Positions 13,840-17,532 of a stretch of DNA of 17,532 nt are shown here, one piece after another (the stretch's first letter is position 1; each line of letters starts with the position of its first letter). Made by a program: the position numbers and the translations under genes. The notes under the pieces are model-generated. The model had not been told where the DNA came from. It saw nothing but the letters and a program-made list of their open reading frames with translations, and did not search any database. Source of the DNA: Phycisphaerae bacterium (lineage in GTDB: Bacteria > Planctomycetota > Phycisphaerae > UBA1845 > UTPLA1); NCBI GenBank assembly GCA_016935885.1, contig JAFGQA010000060.1, positions 1 to 17,532 of the forward strand, written 5' to 3'.

Positions 13840-14874
13840 TCACCGCCCCGCGTACATCTGCTCGTAGTATTCCTGGTACGCCCCCGATGTCACGTGGTCC
13901 AACCACGCCTCATGTGCCAGATACCAGTCGATCGTCCTGGCCAGGCCTGTCTGAAAACCCATCGACGGCGTCCAACCCAGCTCGTTGTGAATCCGTGACG
14001 CGTCGATGGCATAACGCCGGTCGTGCCCTGGACGGTCCCTCACGAAGCTGATAAGGCTCTCCGGCTTGCCGAGGTGTCGCAGGATCGCCTTGACGAGATC
14101 GACGTTCGTCCGCTCGCTGTCGCCGCCGATGTTGTACACACGGCCCGCCTGTCCGCGCGTCAGCACCGTCCACAACGCCCGACAGTGATCCTCGACGTAC
14201 AGCCAGTCGCGGACGTTTAGCCCGTCGCCGTAGACTGGCAGCGCCTTGTCCCGCCGGGCGTTGTTGACCATCAGCGGGATCATCTTTTCGGGAAACTGAT
14301 ACGGCCCGTAGTTGTTCGAGGATCGCGTGATCAACACCGGCAGGCCGTGCGTGTGCCAGAAGGCCGACGCGAGATGGTCCGCCGCGGCCTTCGACGCGCT
14401 GTACGGCGAATGTGGATCAAGCGGCGTGTCCTCCGTGAAACGCCCCGTCGGCCCCAGCGAGCCATAGACCTCGTCCGTGCCCACCTGTACGAACCGCAGC
14501 CCGTCGCACATGCGGGCCACATCGAGCAGGCTGAGCGTTCCGCTGACGTTGGTGCGGATGAACGGGTCCGGGCCGGTGATCGATCGGTCCACGTGACTTT
14601 CCGCCGCGAAATGGACAATCGAATCCACCTTGTGCTCGCGACAGACACCGAGGACGTTCTTCGTGTCGCAGATGTCCACCTTGGCAAAGGCATACCGTGG
14701 ATCGTTCGCCACGTCGGCCAGGTTCTCCAAGTTGCCCGCGTACGTCAGACAGTCGAGGTTCACGACCCGCGTTTCGCCACAGTTCGCCATCACAAACCGC
14801 ACGAAGTTCGCCCCGATAAACCCGGCGCCGCCGGTCACCAGGACGACTTTCGGTAGGAACACTGCGTCACTCAT
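13840..14874 (-). CDS. rmlB: dTDP-glucose 4,6-dehydratase
   Basis: Protein of 344 aa, a normal length for the family. It converts dTDP-glucose to dTDP-4-keto-6-deoxyglucose with NAD, the second step of dTDP-rhamnose and related sugar synthesis for surface glycans. It is an extended short-chain dehydrogenase: NAD-binding TGGAGFIGANF near the N terminus, HFAAESHVDRSI, the catalytic TDE in VGTDEVYGSLG, and YSASKAAADHL with the Tyr-x3-Lys pair. SSNNYGPYQFPEKMIP and RDWLYVEDHCRAL are also diagnostic. The ATG at 14874 has AAGGAG 9 nt upstream. It lies downstream of rmlA on the same strand. No rmlC or rmlD is in the window. Confidence 0.97.
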   Translation of the reverse strand: MSDAVFLPKVVLVTGGAGFIGANFVRFVMANCGETRVVNLDCLTYAGNLENLADVANDPRYAFAKVDICDTKNVLGVCREHKVDSIVHFAAESHVDRSITGPDPFIRTNVSGTLSLLDVARMCDGLRFVQVGTDEVYGSLGPTGRFTEDTPLDPHSPYSASKAAADHLASAFWHTHGLPVLITRSSNNYGPYQFPEKMIPLMVNNARRDKALPVYGDGLNVRDWLYVEDHCRALWTVLTRGQAGRVYNIGGDSERTNVDLVKAILRHLGKPESLISFVRDRPGHDRRYAIDASRIHNELGWTPSMGFQTGLARTIDWYLAHEAWLDHVTSGAYQEYYEQMYAGR

Positions 14875-14890
14875 TCAGGCCAGCTCCTTC

Positions 14891-14998
14891 GATTGGAGAT
14901 TGGGGATTGACGATTGGGGATTGGGGATTGGAGACTGAGAGCAGGTGATCGTTTTGTCCCCAATCGTCAATCTCCAATCGTCAATCTCCAATCGTCAA
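14891..14998. repeat. GATTGG/CCAATC inverted repeat array between rmlB and rmlA
   Basis: The left arm (14891-14932) consists of GATTGGAGATTGGGG-type units. The right arm (14957-14998) has three CAATCGTCAATCTC-type units, the complement of the left. TCCCCAATCGTCAATC in the right arm is matched by GATTGACGATTGGGGA in the left, so the region can fold into a long hairpin with a loop of about 35 nt. The stop codon of rmlA (14995-14997) lies inside the last unit. It may act as a terminator or spacer in the rmlAB transcript. Confidence 0.8.
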
Positions 14999-15705
14999 GC
15001 CTCTTCGACCAATCTCTGTACCCGGGCAAGCGATTCAAACGTCCCTGCGTCGCTCCACCAGCCCCGCATGATCCCGTAGGTCAATTCGCCCCGGACAAGG
15101 TAGGCGTTGTTCACGTCGGTGATCTCCAACTCCCCCCGGCCGGACGGCTTCAGCGTCCGTATGATGTCGAAGACGTTGCCGTCCAAGAAGTAGACGCCGG
15201 TTACGGCGTAGCTGCTCTTCGGCCGCGTCGGCTTCTCCTCGATGCCGACGACCTTGCCGTCCCTTAGCTCGGCCACGCCGAACCGCTGCGGATCCGGCAC
15301 TTCCTTTAACAGGACGCGGGCCCCGCGGCGTTGCTCGCGGTATTTGCTCACCTGGTCCGTCAACGCATCCTCGAAGATGTTATCCCCGAGGATCACCGCC
15401 AGGGGTGCGCCGCCGCTGAAGTTCTCCGCCAATCCAAGCGCTTGGGCGATCCCACCCGCCTCGTCCTGCACCTTGTAGGTGAACCGCGCCCCGAATTCCC
15501 TGCCCGATCCCAGCAAGCTGACCACGTCGCCCATGTGCTCGACGCCGGTGACCACCAGAATCTCGTCGATCCCCGCCTCGGCCAGCTTCTCGACCGGGTG
15601 GTAGATCATCGGCTTGCGCCCCACGGGCAACAGGTGCTTGTTCGTGACCTTGGTCAACGGCAACAGCCGAGACCCGGTCCCCCCGGCCAACACGATGCCC
15701 TTCAT
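14995..15705 (-). CDS. rmlA: Glucose-1-phosphate thymidylyltransferase (short form)
   Basis: Protein of 236 aa. It makes dTDP-glucose from dTTP and glucose-1-phosphate, the step before RmlB. The nucleotidyltransferase signature is clear: KGIVLAGGTGSRLLPLT, NKHLLPVGRKPMIYHP, VVTGVEHMGDVVSLLGSG, DEAGGIAQALGLAE, VILGDNIFED, RFGVAEL, IEEKP and GWWSDAGTFESL. It is shorter than the classic 290-aa RmlA and lacks the C-terminal helical extension that forms the allosteric site, so feedback control may differ. The ATG at 15705 has GGAGG 7 nt upstream. It is upstream of rmlB on the same strand, probably in one operon. Confidence 0.93.
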   Translation of the reverse strand: MKGIVLAGGTGSRLLPLTKVTNKHLLPVGRKPMIYHPVEKLAEAGIDEILVVTGVEHMGDVVSLLGSGREFGARFTYKVQDEAGGIAQALGLAENFSGGAPLAVILGDNIFEDALTDQVSKYREQRRGARVLLKEVPDPQRFGVAELRDGKVVGIEEKPTRPKSSYAVTGVYFLDGNVFDIIRTLKPSGRGELEITDVNNAYLVRGELTYGIMRGWWSDAGTFESLARVQRLVEEA

Positions 15706-15945
15706 GGCTGATCCTCCAGGAACAAGGTGACAACGGGCAAGGTGGGCATTGAACCTACCTGTGGATGCAGTCCCGCGAGCGAGATGCGCAGACTACCACC
15801 GCTTCCGAAGCGTATCAACAGGTGTGGCACATGCTCAATCCGACGGCATTGACTGTCAGGACAGTTGCCGTAGTCTTATCTGCGCGGGCCCGTGCCGGCC
15901 GACATCGCTGCCAGGGGCGGCTGCTCCAAGCAAGGGAGATTGATC
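15706..15945. promoter_or_regulatory. Divergent intergenic region with an operator-like palindrome
   Basis: This 240-bp region separates rmlA (minus) from the membrane-protein pair (plus). ACTGTC-ag-GACAGT (15852-15865) is a near-perfect inverted repeat. It overlaps a possible plus-strand promoter: TTGACT at 15849, with TAGTCT about 16 nt further on. A transcription-factor site is plausible, but no regulator can be named. I see no gene here. Confidence 0.4.
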
Positions 15946-16761
15946 ATGCTCTCGTGGCTCAGACACGTCGACGAGTTGTTACGGGGTCGAAAGACAACGC
16001 CGGCCCTCCTTGCCGAGGGACGAATCGACCTGCCGCTCGGCATGTATGTGCCCATGGTGCTGATATTCGGTGCGGCGTATGGCTTCTTCATGGGTTGGTA
16101 CGCGGTTGTCAGTAGGGAGCCGGCGAGCTACATGCAGCTCATCGCCTCGACAGTGAAACTGCCGGCCTTGTTCCTTTTGACGCTCGTCGTGACATTCCCA
16201 TCCCTGTACGTGTTCAATGCGCTGGTCGGATGCCGCCTGAGCTTCGGCGCAACGCTCCGGCTGTTGGTCGGTGCCATTGTGGTGAACGTGACGGTCGCCG
16301 CATCGCTGGGGACAATCTTGGGATTCTTCACGTTCAGCACGGAGAGTTATTCATTCATGATTCTTCTCAACGTGGTGCTGTTGGCCATCGCTGGCTTTGT
16401 CGCCTTAGCCTTCTTGTTGCACACGCTGCGTCGGCTGGCTTCTTCGCCGCACGCAGACCCGCTGCCAGCGTCTCGCCAAGGCTGCGATGAGGGCGACAAG
16501 GCGGATGGATCGAAGCCCTCATCTCGCGAGTTGGGACCACTGGAAGAGACGCCCGGCAGCCTGCCCGATGAAGCCCTTGGCCAGGCGCGGACGATCTTCA
16601 GAATCTGGATCGTCATCTACGGCTTGGTCGGAGCGCAGATGGGCTGGCTCTTGCGGCCGTTCATTGGCAGCCCTGATCTGCCATTCACCTGGTTTCGCCA
16701 CCGCCAGGGCAACTTTTTCGAGTCCATCTTTCAGCATCTCCAGACCTTGGGTGGTGGTTGA
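15946..16761 (+). CDS. Multi-pass membrane protein of unknown function, paralog of the next gene
   Basis: Protein of 271 aa from the ATG at 15946, with GGGAG 7 nt upstream; the open frame begins earlier at 15892 without a ribosome site. Five hydrophobic segments lie at about residues 32-54, 71-94, 102-127, 136-160 and 219-236. A polar, acidic linker at 165-215 precedes the last one. The C terminus has the block VGAQMGWLLRPFIGSPDLPFTWFR, also present in the next protein. I do not recognise a characterised family; YIP1-like inner-membrane proteins are the nearest impression. The next gene starts 9 nt downstream, so the pair is an operon. Confidence 0.85.
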   Translation: MLSWLRHVDELLRGRKTTPALLAEGRIDLPLGMYVPMVLIFGAAYGFFMGWYAVVSREPASYMQLIASTVKLPALFLLTLVVTFPSLYVFNALVGCRLSFGATLRLLVGAIVVNVTVAASLGTILGFFTFSTESYSFMILLNVVLLAIAGFVALAFLLHTLRRLASSPHADPLPASRQGCDEGDKADGSKPSSRELGPLEETPGSLPDEALGQARTIFRIWIVIYGLVGAQMGWLLRPFIGSPDLPFTWFRHRQGNFFESIFQHLQTLGGG

Positions 16762-16770
16762 TATGAGGGG

Positions 16771-17451
16771 ATGCCCAACGTGCGAACCGCGCTGGTCCAC
16801 ACAGCCGAATTCTTGCGGGGCGACGGCCCATTCGCCCCGACCGCACGTGCAGATCACCCCCTATGGTGGCTTGCCGCCATGATTCTGACCGCCGCGCCAG
16901 TCTACGGCGCGATGATGGGCAGTTATCATTTCCATACACCCGATCGGATATTACAGGTCACTTATTCGGCCCTGAAGATGCCGTTGCTGCTCTTCGCGAC
17001 CAGCGCGTTGTGTTTGCCCGGCTTCTTCGTGCTCAACACTATCCTCGGCTTGCGGGATGATCTTCATAGGGCAGTGCGAGCCATCCTGGCCGGCCAGGCA
17101 GGACTTAGCGTGGCACTTGCCTCTCTCGCGCCGTTGACCCGCTTCTGGTATTGTTCCACGCTCAGCTATCGCGGCGCGCTTCTCTTCAACGTCAGCGCTT
17201 TCACCGTCGCAACCATCGCGGGCCACATCATGATGCTGCGTTACTATCGGGTGCTCATACAACGGCACAGTCACCACAGGATTGCGCTCTACGCCTGGGT
17301 CGTGACATACGCGTTTGTTGGTATCCAGATGGGCTGGACTCTGCGTCCTTTCATCGGCGATCCGGACATGGGCGTCACGTTTTTTCGCGCCGCGCCGTTC
17401 AGCAATGCATACGTGGTCGTCGCCCGCCTCATCTTCGGAACATCCTATTGA
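16771..17451 (+). CDS. Multi-pass membrane protein of unknown function, paralog of the preceding gene
   Basis: Protein of 226 aa. It aligns with the upstream protein along its length: KMPLLLFATSALCLPGFFVLNTILG matches KLPALFLLTLVVTFPSLYVFNALVG, and VGIQMGWTLRPFIGDPD matches VGAQMGWLLRPFIGSPD. The acidic linker of about 43 residues is missing here. Hydrophobic segments lie at about 31-50, 69-93, 104-120, 138-156 and 172-190. The ribosome site GAGGGG touches the ATG at 16771, so the GTG at 16780 (9-nt spacing) may be the real start. Partner or heteromer formation with its neighbour is inferred from linkage. Confidence 0.85.
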   Translation: MPNVRTALVHTAEFLRGDGPFAPTARADHPLWWLAAMILTAAPVYGAMMGSYHFHTPDRILQVTYSALKMPLLLFATSALCLPGFFVLNTILGLRDDLHRAVRAILAGQAGLSVALASLAPLTRFWYCSTLSYRGALLFNVSAFTVATIAGHIMMLRYYRVLIQRHSHHRIALYAWVVTYAFVGIQMGWTLRPFIGDPDMGVTFFRAAPFSNAYVVVARLIFGTSY

Positions 17452-17471
17452 GCTTTGCATATCCAAAGAGA

Positions 17472-17490
17472 CAACTCACAGTCTGAGTTG
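17472..17490 (+). terminator. Weak hairpin after the membrane-protein pair
   Basis: CAACTC / GAGTTG with a 7-nt loop, 20 nt after the stop codon. There is no T-tract, so a terminator role is uncertain. Confidence 0.3.
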
Positions 17491-17493
17491 AGC

Positions 17494-17532
17494 ATGTTTG
17501 AAGAACGATCGCAACAGTCCTTGATGGCGCGA
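17494..17532 (+). CDS. Possible start of a further gene, cut by the window edge
   Basis: An ATG at 17494 opens a frame of 13 codons (MFEERSQQSLMAR) that runs off the window end. The upstream GAG at 17485 is a weak ribosome site. Too short to identify. Confidence 0.3.
   Translation, partial: MFEERSQQSLMAR

Noticed and set aside
14891..14998. CRISPR array between rmlB and rmlA
   Set aside because: The units are short, contiguous, inverted and without spacers, so this is a simple repeat.

Overview
The window is GC-rich bacterial chromosome. The gene content points to Planctomycetota, perhaps a Phycisphaerae-like lineage. This rests on a secreted DUF4159 protein with terpene-cyclase-like repeats, the style of the dispersed GTGGCAC-type palindromes and GATTGG-type repeats, and a paralogous pair of membrane proteins of a kind I associate with the PVC group. 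It is an inference from gene style; no marker gene here settles it.

Layout. Positions 88-3207 (minus) encode a fused proline dehydrogenase / P5C dehydrogenase (PutA type). It is divergent from a small exported or lipoprotein gene (3306-4124), and the two share a compact back-to-back promoter region. A gene-poor stretch leads to a stand-alone B12-binding-type protein (4645-5379) that lacks the usual axial histidine. After another gap of about 700 bp comes a two-gene operon with a 4-nt overlap: a zinc alcohol dehydrogenase-like enzyme and a PgeF/YfiH purine nucleoside phosphorylase (6078-7864). A strong hairpin follows, then a KefB-type antiporter with a TrkA-N domain (8067-9806). Next is a large secreted protein with two DUF4159-like domains (9993-12416), flanked by inverted copies of a dispersed repeat.

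Positions 12417-13725 hold a 144-bp nested inverted-repeat element, a promoter-to-terminator unit that may encode a small RNA, and a tRNA cluster. The cluster has tRNA-Cys(GCA), a Tyr-anticodon tRNA-like gene with no recognisable D arm, and four tRNAs with leucine anticodons (CAG, GAG, TAA, CAA). All four leucine-type tRNAs fold with a short 5-nt variable region instead of the long arm expected of bacterial tRNA-Leu. This is the most unusual signal in the window.

The last part carries rmlB and rmlA (minus strand, dTDP-sugar synthesis) separated by a GATTGG-type inverted repeat. Divergent from them are two tandem paralogous multi-pass membrane proteins, and possibly the first codons of another gene at the right edge.

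A short palindromic repeat family (core GTGGCACAGGCGTCTCG) occurs inside the putA and antiporter coding regions, where it adds in-frame peptide. Related sequence lies on both sides of the DUF4159 gene.
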